Source: Streptomyces luomodiensis | GTDB taxonomy: Bacteria; Actinomycetota; Actinomycetes; Streptomycetales; Streptomycetaceae | Reading direction: 5' to 3' | Assembly: GCF_031679605.1 (NCBI RefSeq) | Contig: NZ_CP117522.1 | Coordinates: forward strand, 6,262,001-6,326,000 | DNA length: 64,000 nt | In this document: positions 49,612 to 57,039 of the stretch, piece by piece | Layout of the letters: each line of letters starts with the position of its first letter | Position numbering within the stretch: the stretch's first letter is position 1 | Notes under the pieces: generated by a model | What the model was told of the DNA's origin: nothing | Seen by the model: only the letters and a program-made list of their open reading frames with translations | The model's database searches: none | Position numbers and translations under genes: made by a program

Positions 49612-50670
49612 GTGACCACCATCGAGAAGACCGCGGACGACGCCGTCCGTCAGGGCGCCGGCGACGACGGCACCCCGCTGCTGGAAGTCCGCGACCTGCA
49701 TGTGGAGTTCCACACCCGGGACGGTGTCGCCAAGGCCGTCAACGGCGTCAACTACAACGTCCACGCCGGTGAGACGCTCGCCGTCCTCGGCGAGTCCGGC
49801 TCCGGCAAGTCCGTGACCGCCCAGGCGATCATGGGCATCCTCGACATGCCGCCCGGCAAGATCCCGCAGGGCCAGATCCTGTTCCGGGGCGAGGACATGC
49901 TCACCATGTCGGGGGAGGAGCGCCGGAAGATCCGCGGCCAGAAGATCGCCATGATCTTCCAGGACGCCCTCTCGGCGCTGAACCCGGTGCTCACCGTGGG
50001 CTACCAGCTCGGCGAGATGTTCCGGGTCCACCAGGGCCTGTCCAAGAAGGAGGCCAAGGCCAAGGCCATCGAGCTGATGGACCGGGTGCGCATCCCGGCG
50101 GCCAAGGAGCGGGTGGGCGACTACCCGCACCAGTTCTCCGGCGGTATGCGCCAGCGCATCATGATCGCCATGGCGATGGCGCTGGAGCCGGACCTGATCA
50201 TCGCCGACGAGCCGACCACCGCCCTGGACGTGACCGTCCAGGCCCAGGTGATGGACCTGCTCGCCGAGCTCCAGCGCGAGTACCACATGGGTCTGATCCT
50301 GATCACCCACGACCTGGGTGTGGTGGCGGACGTCGCCGACAAGATCGCCGTGATGTACGCGGGACGGATCGTGGAGACCGCCCCCGTGCACGAGCTCTAC
50401 AAGCGCCCCGCCCACCCGTACACCCGCGGTCTGCTGGACTCGATCCCGCGCCTGGACCGCAAGGGCCAGGAGCTCTACGCGATCAAGGGTCTGCCGCCCA
50501 ACCTGCTCAAGATCCCCTCGGGCTGTGCCTTCAACCCGCGCTGCCCCAAGGCGCAGGACATCTGCCGTACGGAGGTCCCCGCCCTGGTACCGGTCACCGA
50601 GCAGGACGGCACGGAGCTGCCGGGCCGCGGCAGCGCCTGCCACTTCTGGAAGGAGACCCTCCATGGCTGA
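49612..50670 (+). CDS. Peptide ABC transporter ATPase 1 (DppD/OppD-like), cluster 1
   Basis: Cytosolic ATPase. The 352-residue protein has Walker [10 protein letters not shown] loop [15 protein letters not shown], signature FSGGMRQR, Walker [14 protein letters not shown] and H loop [14 protein letters not shown]. The oligopeptide-type C-terminal extension has CAFNPRCPKAQDICR with cysteines that in some relatives bind an iron-sulfur cluster. The GTG start follows GAGGAGGG. It overlaps the next gene by 8 bp. Confidence 0.95.
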   Translation: MTTIEKTADDAVRQGAGDDGTPLLEVRDLHVEFHTRDGVAKAVNGVNYNVHAGETLAVLGESGSGKSVTAQAIMGILDMPPGKIPQGQILFRGEDMLTMSGEERRKIRGQKIAMIFQDALSALNPVLTVGYQLGEMFRVHQGLSKKEAKAKAIELMDRVRIPAAKERVGDYPHQFSGGMRQRIMIAMAMALEPDLIIADEPTTALDVTVQAQVMDLLAELQREYHMGLILITHDLGVVADVADKIAVMYAGRIVETAPVHELYKRPAHPYTRGLLDSIPRLDRKGQELYAIKGLPPNLLKIPSGCAFNPRCPKAQDICRTEVPALVPVTEQDGTELPGRGSACHFWKETLHG

Positions 50671-51820
50671 CACCGAGAAGACCGAGACGGCCGTGGAGCC
50701 GGCCGCGGACGCCACCCCCAACGTCACGGAGGTGGAGACGGTCGACGCGGCCACCGAGGACGAGGCGGTCGCCGCGCTCGAGGCGAAGGTCGACCGCGGC
50801 GAGCCGATCCTCCAGGTGCGCAACCTGGTCAAGCACTTCCCGCTGACCCAGGGCATCCTCTTCAAGCGGCAGATCGGCGCCGTCAAGGCGGTCGACGGCG
50901 TCTCCTTCGACCTCTACCAGGGCGAGACCCTCGGCATCGTCGGCGAGTCGGGCTGCGGCAAGTCCACCGTCGCCAAGCTGCTGATGACCCTGGAGACCGC
51001 CACCGCGGGCGAGGTCTTCTACAAGGGCCAGGACATCACCAAGCTGTCGGGCCGCGCGCTGCGGGCCGTCCGCCGCAACATCCAGATGGTGTTCCAGGAC
51101 CCCTACACCTCGCTCAACCCGCGCATGACGGTGGGCGACATCATCGGGGAGCCCTTCGAGATCCACCCCGAGGTGGCCCCCAAGGGCGACCGCCGCCGCA
51201 AGGTCCAGGAACTCCTGGACGTGGTGGGCCTCAACCCCGAGTACATCAACCGCTATCCGCACCAGTTCTCCGGCGGCCAGCGCCAGCGCATCGGCATCGC
51301 CCGCGGGCTCGCCCTCAACCCGGAGATCATCATCTGCGACGAGCCGGTCTCCGCGCTCGACGTCTCCGTCCAGGCACAGGTCATCAACCTGATGGAGGGC
51401 CTCCAGGACGAGTTCAACCTCTCCTACATCTTCATCGCCCACGACCTGTCCATCGTCCGGCACATCTCCGACCGGGTCGGCGTGATGTACCTGGGCAAGA
51501 TGGCCGAGATCGGCTCCGACACCGAGATCTACGACCACCCGACGCACCCCTACACCCAGGCGCTGCTGTCGGCCGTCCCGGTCCCGGACCCGGAGTCGCG
51601 CGAGGGCCGCGAGCGCATCATCCTCACCGGCGACGTGCCCTCCCCGGCCAACCCGCCCTCCGGCTGCCGCTTCCGCACCCGCTGCTGGAAGGCCGAGGAC
51701 AAGTGCGCCAAGGAGACCCCGCTCCTGGCCATCCCCGAGCGCTTCGCCGGCACGGATTCGCCGGCGGCGCACGAGTCGGCGTGCCACTTCGCGGAGGAGA
51801 AGGACGTGGTCCACGCCTGA
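50663..51820 (+). CDS. Peptide ABC transporter ATPase 2 (OppF-like), cluster 1
   Basis: Partner ATPase of the transporter. The 385-residue protein has an acidic head of about 45 residues (MADTEKTETAVEPAADATPN) absent from the second cluster's copy. The ATPase core has [62 protein letters not shown] and FIAHDLSIVRHISD. The C-terminal extension has [21 protein letters not shown] precedes the ATG inside the end of the previous gene. A very long hairpin follows. Confidence 0.95.
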   Translation: MADTEKTETAVEPAADATPNVTEVETVDAATEDEAVAALEAKVDRGEPILQVRNLVKHFPLTQGILFKRQIGAVKAVDGVSFDLYQGETLGIVGESGCGKSTVAKLLMTLETATAGEVFYKGQDITKLSGRALRAVRRNIQMVFQDPYTSLNPRMTVGDIIGEPFEIHPEVAPKGDRRRKVQELLDVVGLNPEYINRYPHQFSGGQRQRIGIARGLALNPEIIICDEPVSALDVSVQAQVINLMEGLQDEFNLSYIFIAHDLSIVRHISDRVGVMYLGKMAEIGSDTEIYDHPTHPYTQALLSAVPVPDPESREGRERIILTGDVPSPANPPSGCRFRTRCWKAEDKCAKETPLLAIPERFAGTDSPAAHESACHFAEEKDVVHA

Positions 51821-51842
51821 CGCTTCCACGCGGGCCGCTGCC

Positions 51843-51904
51843 GAACGACGAGGGCCCGCCCGGACCGTGCTGATCACGGTCCGGGCGGGCCCTCCCCGTC
51901 GTTC
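51843..51904. terminator. Long bidirectional terminator after transporter operon 1
   Basis: GGGCCCGCCCGGACCGTG and its complement form an 18-bp perfect stem with a 5-base loop (left arm about 51852-51869, right arm 51875-51892). Flanking gaacgacg (51843-51850) and cgtcgttc can extend it. It also reaches the stop of the convergent RelE-like gene. Confidence 0.85.
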
Positions 51905-52178
51905 AGGCCCCGTCCGACTCGGGCCAATGCCGCACCCGGACGACGAGGATGGTGGTGAGGCGACGATGCTCCTGATACCAGACGATCAGTCGGCCCTCTG
52001 CATGGTCGAGTAATCGAGACACCCCGGACTCATGAATCGGTGGCTCGCCGAGGTACTTGACGGCAGCGGCGTCGGCCAGCCGCTGGGCGAGCCGCTCAAC
52101 ATCGTGCTTGATCTGCGGGTCCAGCCCGCCGACCACGTTCTCGGTATCGGGCAGGTATTCCCAGGTCCAATCGCTCAC
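51903..52178 (-). CDS. RelE-like toxin
   Basis: A 91-residue protein with the RelE/ParE outline: WTWEYLPDTENVVGGLDPQIKHDV as an N-terminal strand-helix, a Leu/Ala-rich helix with LAQRLADAAAVKYL, then strands SRLLDHAEGRLIVWYQEHRR (in parts) and TTILVVRVRHWPES. RelE-family toxins cleave mRNA at the ribosome, but catalytic residues are variable and I cannot confirm activity. The GTG start overlaps the TGA of the DUF6247-like gene (GTGA), the tight coupling expected of a toxin-antitoxin pair. Confidence 0.75.
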   Translation of the reverse strand: MSDWTWEYLPDTENVVGGLDPQIKHDVERLAQRLADAAAVKYLGEPPIHESGVSRLLDHAEGRLIVWYQEHRRLTTILVVRVRHWPESDGA

Positions 52179-52600
52179 GCTGCGACCTCACGGCGCGCGG
52201 CGTCCAGCAGCATCCCGATCTCGGCTGAGGCCCGCCGGGCGTCCTCGATACTGGGCGCCTCGGCGACGGCCACCTCCAGCTCGTGGAGCCGCCGGGCCCG
52301 GCCCGGATAGCGCCGCAGAGCCACGAACACTCCCCAGCGGTGGAGGAAGGTGTGCATGGGGACGGTGCTGTCGGTTTGCACCGCCTCCTGCCAGGCGTTA
52401 TGGAACTCCTCCTCGAACCGGACAGCGGCGCTGAGGTCCAGGGAGCGCACGGCGACCCGCAACGCTTGTTCGGTCAGCGGCGGCATGGGGAACAGCGGCT
52501 CGTCGTGGGAGTCCTCTATGGGCTGTGTGCTCACGGCGCTGTCTCCTCCGGTGTGCCGTAGGGCGTCCACGTAGGGTGATCGCTGGGGGCCGATGTTCAT
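52175..52600 (-). CDS. DUF6247-like protein, candidate antitoxin
   Basis: A 141-residue, mainly helical protein. After a disordered head it reads LPMPPLTEQALRVAVRSLD-like sequence, then VRFEEEFHNAWQEAVQTDST, FLHRWGVFVALRRYPGRARR and EDARRASAEIGMLLDAARRE. It resembles DUF6247 proteins, which are often encoded before RelE-like toxins in Streptomyces. The ATG overlaps the stop of the upstream ATPase gene (ATGA) and its own stop overlaps the RelE start, so all three are one operon. It probably neutralises the toxin, by inference from position only. Confidence 0.7.
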   Translation of the reverse strand: MNIGPQRSPYVDALRHTGGDSAVSTQPIEDSHDEPLFPMPPLTEQALRVAVRSLDLSAAVRFEEEFHNAWQEAVQTDSTVPMHTFLHRWGVFVALRRYPGRARRLHELEVAVAEAPSIEDARRASAEIGMLLDAARREVAA

Positions 52601-52974
52601 CCAGTTTGCCCCATCGCGGGTGGCGGCGGGTTCAGCGTGAACCATACGGCCTTGCCGGTGACGCCCGCGTCCTTGTCGGTGTAGTCGTGTACGCCCCAGG
52701 TGTCGGAGCACGACTCGACGATCGTGAGGCCGCGCCCGCCCTCGTCCTCGGCGGCAGCCGCCCCCGGCTGCGGCAGCCCGCACCCGGAGTCCCACACGGT
52801 GACCCGGAAGTCGGACGGTGTGGGCTCCCAGTCCATGCTGACGTAGGCGTCGGTGGTGGTGTTCCGGTACGCGTTGGTGACCAGCTCCGACACGAGCAAC
52901 TCAGCCGTATCGACGATGCAGTCGAGCCGCGCCGCCCGGAGGACATGGCGGATGGTGGCCCGTACGACGCCCAC
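52597..52974 (-). CDS. RsbW-like ATP-binding protein, 5' end disrupted
   Basis: A 125-residue GHKL ATPase-fold protein: DTAELLVSELVTNAYRNT, FRVTVWDSGCGLP and DEGGRGLTIVESCSDTWGV. Streptomyces has many such anti-sigma-like kinases. The family N-terminus appears to continue upstream without a start codon as TSWFIPHDPRAVG (codons up to about 53007), and the frame closes at 53035. The true start has probably been lost by deletion, and the GTG at 52974 is only the first available start. It heads the operon with the DUF6247-like and RelE-like genes. Confidence 0.75.
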   Translation of the reverse strand: MGVVRATIRHVLRAARLDCIVDTAELLVSELVTNAYRNTTTDAYVSMDWEPTPSDFRVTVWDSGCGLPQPGAAAAEDEGGRGLTIVESCSDTWGVHDYTDKDAGVTGKAVWFTLNPPPPAMGQTG

Positions 52975-52993
52975 GGCGCGCGGGTCGTGCGGG

Positions 52994-53422
52994 ATGAACC
53001 AGCTGGTTCTGTCGGGCGAGCGGCCTCCCTGCTTTCACGCCATCATCCACGAGGCGGCACTGCGTGTCCTCTACGGAGGCCGCACGGTGATGCGCGATCA
53101 GCTGCTGCGGCTCATTCAGGCATCGCGGCTGCCGAATGTCACCATCCAGATCGTGCCCATCGACAACGAGGGAAGCGCGGCCTTCAGCCACCCCTTCATG
53201 GTGATCGAACCGAGTGTGCCGGAGTTGAGTACAGTGCTCGTGGACCAGTTCGGCGGATCCGAGTTCCTTGACGACCTGGACGCGGTCACCGATTACCGGC
53301 AGTCCTTCCAGCGGCTGAGCGAGCTGGCCCTGCCGTCCGTGGATGCCGAAGCCGCGCCGGAGACCCGGACCGGGAAAGATTCGCTCGGACTCCTCCAGCA
53401 CATCCTGTATCCCCTGCTCTAG
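52994..53422 (+). pseudogene. Scr1-family (DUF5753) regulator lacking its HTH
   Basis: The 142 residues (VLSGERPPCFHAIIHEAALR, VMRDQLLRLIQASRLPNVTIQIVP, FMVIEPSVPELSTVLVDQF, YRQSFQRLSELALP) are the C-terminal part of a DUF5753 protein. The family normally has about 270-290 residues with an N-terminal XRE helix-turn-helix, which is missing. The 5' end abuts the disrupted ATPase gene on the other strand, so a deletion between divergent genes probably removed both heads. The ATG at 52994 has no ribosome site. It is followed by DUF397, the usual partner; such pairs (Scr1/Scr2) have been described as a toxin-antitoxin system in S. coelicolor. Confidence 0.75.
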
Positions 53423-53434
53423 GAGAAGGCCCGA

Positions 53435-53635
53435 ATGTCTCCCCTTCAGTGGCGCAAGTCCAGCTTCAGCTCCGGGGACGCCGCCAACTGCGTGGAACTC
53501 GCCGCCGATCCCACCGGCCGCCCTCACCTGCGCGAGAGCGACGACCCGGAGGTCGTCATAGCCACCACCCCGCCCGCGCTCCGCGCGTTCCTGCGGGCCG
53601 CGAAGACGGGGAGGTTCGACCGCCTCGAAGGGTGA
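53435..53635 (+). CDS. DUF397 protein (Scr2-like)
   Basis: The 66-residue protein is a complete DUF397 domain: LQWRKSSFSSGDAANCVELA, then RESDDPEVVIATTPPALRAFLRAAKTG. These small proteins follow Scr1-like regulators and can be toxic or modulate development in Streptomyces. AGGAGAAGG lies 4 bp before the ATG, 12 bp after the end of the truncated Scr1-like gene. With its partner decapitated, its regulation may be altered. Confidence 0.88.
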   Translation: MSPLQWRKSSFSSGDAANCVELAADPTGRPHLRESDDPEVVIATTPPALRAFLRAAKTGRFDRLEG

Positions 53636-53932
53636 TCCGCCCCAGGCGACGTCGGACCGCCGAACCCCCTCCCAGGACGGTCCAACATCGCACTCGGCCC
53701 CGCCCCGCCCGGTACCCCTCGCATCATCTGCCGGGACCGCGCGCCGTTCTTCGCAGAAGGCGCCTCGGCCGGAGCTTGAATCGGCGGCGCCTTGTGCTCC
53801 AGCAGTTCCATGTGCTCCCGTCGGCTGATTCTCACTCCTCCTGAGTGATGACACGTATGCGCCCGGCGGTTGACGCCCGTGGGGGCAGTGGTGAATGAGA
53901 CTTGAACTCCCTTTCCTCAGTTGGGAGTTCAG
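53636..53932. other. Spacer between DUF397 gene and membrane protein gene
   Basis: No convincing gene. A minus-strand frame near 53740-53835 reads MELLEHKAPPIQAPAEAP with a ribosome-like site, but it soon becomes low complexity, so it is at most a relict. The right end has GGGAG for the next gene. Confidence 0.4.
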
Positions 53933-54874
53933 GTGGATCGGTGGGATTGGATCGGGCGGGTCGCGGCGTATGGGGCAGCGCTGGCGCTGACGCCCTACCT
54001 GCTGATCAAGGTGTCGTGGGTGGTCGGTTCGCTCTTGGGGCTGCTGCCGGTAGGGACCGGGTTCGGCAAGACGGAGTGGGTGGTGCTCAACAGCGCAACG
54101 ATCGGTATGGCAGGGATCGGGATCGCGGTGGCGCTCGCGCTGGTGCGGCCGTGGGGGATGCGCATACCGGGAGCGCCGTTGGCTTTCTGCGCTTGGGTGG
54201 GGACGGGGTTCCTCGTCCCGGTGTTGCCGTACGCCGTTCTCAGTCCGCTGCTGGGCTCGGCGGATGGCAATCCGAAGAGTGGGAGTGACGCCGGCCCGTC
54301 GATGCCGGTATGGGAGGCCGCGCTGATTCAGATCGGGTTTGTAGGCATGGGGCTGGGTCTGGCCATCGCGCTGCCCGCGTACTTGCGGCGGCGCTGGCCG
54401 GACGCGTTCGCGGGCCGGCTCGGGGACGGTGGGGAGGGCTCGCCAAGGGTGCTGCCATGGATGGCCGTGGTCGGCGCCGCAGTCGGTCTCATCTGGCTGT
54501 ACTGGGCGGTGGGCGGCACCGTAGGTGTCGCCCACCGCGGCGAGCGGGACCTCGCTTGGTATGTGCTGTCCGGAGTTCTCGGGCTTTGGGCGTTCGCGGC
54601 GTCCGTCGCCACCTGGGCTGCCGTCCGAGGCCGGCCCGCACGAGTCCCTCGGTGGGGTCCAATGGTGCTCGGCTGGATTGGCTCGGGCTCATTGTTCGCC
54701 TGGAGCGGCTGGAAGCTTCCGTTCACCCTGTACCTGGCAGTCGCACAACCGGCCGATGCGGCCCTGCCGGAAAACCTCGCGCTCGCGGCAGTCTTGCACC
54801 TCGCAGCAGTGGGGGCGGGCGCCGCAATGCTGCGAGCGCTCGTTCGTACGCGGCTGGTGTCATCGAACTCGTAG
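53933..54874 (+). CDS. Polytopic membrane protein of unknown function
   Basis: No family recognised. The 313-residue protein has about eight hydrophobic segments, for example VAAYGAALALTPYLLIKVSWVV (in part), TIGMAGIGIAVALALV, FVGMGLGLAIALPAYL, MAVVGAAVGLIWLYW and LAAVLHLAAVGAGAAML. Soluble loops are short. GGGAG lies 5 bp before the GTG at 53933, so I preferred that to the TTG at 53921. Codon use is less GC-biased than that of the flanking transporter operons, which suggests later acquisition. The neighbours give no clue to its role. Confidence 0.72.
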   Translation: MDRWDWIGRVAAYGAALALTPYLLIKVSWVVGSLLGLLPVGTGFGKTEWVVLNSATIGMAGIGIAVALALVRPWGMRIPGAPLAFCAWVGTGFLVPVLPYAVLSPLLGSADGNPKSGSDAGPSMPVWEAALIQIGFVGMGLGLAIALPAYLRRRWPDAFAGRLGDGGEGSPRVLPWMAVVGAAVGLIWLYWAVGGTVGVAHRGERDLAWYVLSGVLGLWAFAASVATWAAVRGRPARVPRWGPMVLGWIGSGSLFAWSGWKLPFTLYLAVAQPADAALPENLALAAVLHLAAVGAGAAMLRALVRTRLVSSNS

Positions 54875-55147
54875 ACGACCCTCTCTCTCCCGTGGCGCTG
54901 TGGCGGCTGGACGTCGCCCTGCGGGAGATGGTCGCTCCGCCGACGCATACAGGCCACGAAGCGTCATCGAGCACGGAAGCTGTGCCAGAACCGATTCTCG
55001 TGAACAAAGCCAGGCGGTCGGCGACGGTGCCCGGCCCCTTATTCCCCGGTGTTACCGCCCACAGCTTTGGCAGGGGAACCGGTCAGCGCATGGCGGCGTC
55101 CATCCTGGCACTCTGCCGATCATGACTTCTGACCGAGGACCGTACCT
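54875..55147. other. Spacer before the histidine phosphatase gene
   Basis: About 270 bp with no recognised gene, RNA or repeat. Confidence 0.4.
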
Positions 55148-55771
55148 GTGACTGACGTGGCCACCCGCTACCTCTACCTCGCCCGGCACGGCGAGGCTAC
55201 AGAGGACGAAAGCGAACTGACCGACACCGGCCGCCGACAGGCCGTGCTGCTCGGCCGGCGGCTCCGCCGCAGCCCGCTCTCGGCGATCCATCACGGTCCG
55301 CTCCCGCGGGCCGCGCAGACCGCCCGGCTGGTCGGCGACCAGATGGGCAGCGTTCCCCTGCACTGCTCGGAGCTGGTGGGGGACTACGTCCCCTACCGGC
55401 CACAAAGAGAAGAGCTACCTCCGGACCTCGCCGAGACCATGCTCGACCGCTTGGCGCAATTCCCCGCCGAGGGAGGCGAAGGAGGACCGAAGCTGGCACA
55501 GAGGGCTCTCGCACGGTTTGCCGGCCCTGTCGAGGGCGACGAGCCTCGCCACGAGCTCGTCGTCACCCACAACTTCCTCATCGGATGGCTCGTCCGGGCC
55601 GCCCTGGACGCCCCCAAGTGGCGTTGGCTGGGTCTCAACCACGCCAACGCGGCTCTGACCGTCATCCGATACGCACCAGGCCGCCCCACTTCCGTGCTGG
55701 TCTACAACGACACGGGGCACCTCCCCGATGAGCTTCGGTGGACCGGTTTCCCAGCGGACCTTCACCTCTGA
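55148..55771 (+). CDS. Histidine phosphatase family protein
   Basis: A 207-residue phosphoglycerate-mutase-like phosphatase. The phospho-acceptor motif is YLARHGEAT (His14 area), followed by ELTDTGRRQAVLLGRRL, the conserved phosphate-pocket Arg in GPLPRAAQTARLV, and the second catalytic His in LVVTHNFLIGWLVR. The substrate is unknown. GAGGA lies 8 bp before the GTG; a GTG three codons later is possible. It lies beside a phosphotransferase gene in the accessory stretch between the two peptide transporters. Confidence 0.88.
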   Translation: MTDVATRYLYLARHGEATEDESELTDTGRRQAVLLGRRLRRSPLSAIHHGPLPRAAQTARLVGDQMGSVPLHCSELVGDYVPYRPQREELPPDLAETMLDRLAQFPAEGGEGGPKLAQRALARFAGPVEGDEPRHELVVTHNFLIGWLVRAALDAPKWRWLGLNHANAALTVIRYAPGRPTSVLVYNDTGHLPDELRWTGFPADLHL

Positions 55772-55841
55772 TGTCTCGGCCGTAATCGCTTGACGCAGAT
55801 CCGCCCGGAACCAGGCCGCCCCCCGATTACCGTTGCTCCAC

Positions 55842-56759
55842 ATGACGGCCACCGAGATGGACATCACCGAGGACCTGATCCGGGATCTGCTGCGCGAGCA
55901 GCATCCCGACCTGGCGGATCGCCCCTTGAAGCTCGGAGCGCTCGGCTGGGACAACCAAGTGTGGCGGCTCGGTGACGACCTCGCCGTCCGGATGCCCTGG
56001 GCGACGCGGTCCGCGGACGCGCTGCTGCGCAAGGAACACGCCTGGCTGCCCCTCCTGGCCCCGCGTCTTCCTCTGCAGATCCCCGTCCCGCAGCGTCTTG
56101 GCGAGCCCTCCGAACGGTTTCCGCGGCCCTGGCTCGTCACCACCTGGGTGCCGGGCGAGCCCGCCGACCGCGCCCCCGCCACGCGTGCCGCGGAGGCGGC
56201 CGTCACCCTGGCCGACTTCCTGACCGCCCTCCACCACCCCGCTCCCGACGGGGCGCCCTCCGGCCGGGACCGCGGTGGCCGGCTGGCCGACACCGCCGAA
56301 TACTTCGCCCGAGAGCTCGCCTCGGCCACCGAATCGGGGCTGATCCGCGACCCGGACGCCGTTCGCGCGGTCTGGGAGGACGCCGCCGCCGCGCCGGACT
56401 GGGCAGGTCCACGCGTCTGGCTCCACGGCGACCTGCATCCAGCCAACATCCTGACCACGAACGGCACCTTCTCCGGCGTGATCGACTTCGGTGATCTCTT
56501 CGCCGGCGACCCGGCCTGCGACCTCGCCGCCGCCTGGATCCTGCTGCCGGACGGCGCCGTCGACCGTTTCCACCAGACCTACCAGCCGAGCCCGGACGCC
56601 GCGACGCTGCGCCGCGCCCGCGGCTGGGCGGTGCTGCGCGCCCTCGTCGGCATCCACGTCGGAGACGCCGGCGTCCACGGCCGCCCCGGAGGCAAACCCA
56701 CCTGGGGCCCACCCGCCCACGCCTCGTTGCGACGCCTCATCGCATCGGCCCATCAGTGA
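55842..56759 (+). CDS. Aminoglycoside phosphotransferase (APH) family kinase
   Basis: A 305-residue protein-kinase-like small-molecule kinase. The catalytic loop is WLHGDLHPANILTTNG (HGDxxxxN) and the metal-binding IDFGDLFAGDPACDLA follows. The N-terminus has LGALGWDNQVWRLGDDLAVRMP with the ATP-binding lysine region replaced by a VRM strand. The family includes antibiotic kinases, but also homoserine, fructosamine and macrolide kinases, so a resistance role should not be assumed. TACCGT ends 8 bp before the ATG and there is no ribosome site, suggesting a leaderless mRNA. Confidence 0.87.
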   Translation: MTATEMDITEDLIRDLLREQHPDLADRPLKLGALGWDNQVWRLGDDLAVRMPWATRSADALLRKEHAWLPLLAPRLPLQIPVPQRLGEPSERFPRPWLVTTWVPGEPADRAPATRAAEAAVTLADFLTALHHPAPDGAPSGRDRGGRLADTAEYFARELASATESGLIRDPDAVRAVWEDAAAAPDWAGPRVWLHGDLHPANILTTNGTFSGVIDFGDLFAGDPACDLAAAWILLPDGAVDRFHQTYQPSPDAATLRRARGWAVLRALVGIHVGDAGVHGRPGGKPTWGPPAHASLRRLIASAHQ

Positions 56760-56876
56760 TCGAGCATCCCGCCGGCCCGACTGCTTGATCTCACGCAACT
56801 CATACATCAAACGGCTTCCGAATATCCGGTAACAAGGCTTGAAACAGAGGCTGTTGATGCGGGACAGTGCTGAAGA

Positions 56877-56918
56877 AAGCGCTTGCCGAGCGAGGGGCGT
56901 ACCGCTCGGCTCGCGCTT
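56877..56918 (+). terminator. Hairpin between the APH-family gene and transporter operon 2
   Basis: GCCGAGCG (56885-56892) pairs with CGCTCGGC (56903-56910). After a 2-base internal loop AAGCGC pairs with GCGCTT. It lies 117 bp after the kinase stop and 122 bp before the lipoprotein start, so it may be a terminator or a leader element. Confidence 0.5.
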
Positions 56919-57039
56919 CACCAAGCCTCCCTCACCTCCGGCCCGCCTCCCCGGACAGCGGTCATCGACGTGCGCCGCCGCCGTAGCCGATGTCAGATGG
57001 GCCTAAGGCGGATCTTGGACCGGATCCTCGGGAGGCGCC

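Noticed and set aside
53524..53835. Minus-strand 103-codon gene after DUF397
   Set aside because: The start looks gene-like for about 20 residues but the rest is low complexity and antisense to DUF397; at most a relict.
55842..56759. Antibiotic-resistance kinase
   Set aside because: The APH fold is shared by many metabolic kinases; nothing in the sequence or context shows an antibiotic substrate.
51821..57039. Integrative element or prophage between the transporter operons
   Set aside because: No integrase, transposase, attachment-site repeats or phage genes were seen; the stretch is a set of small accessory genes.
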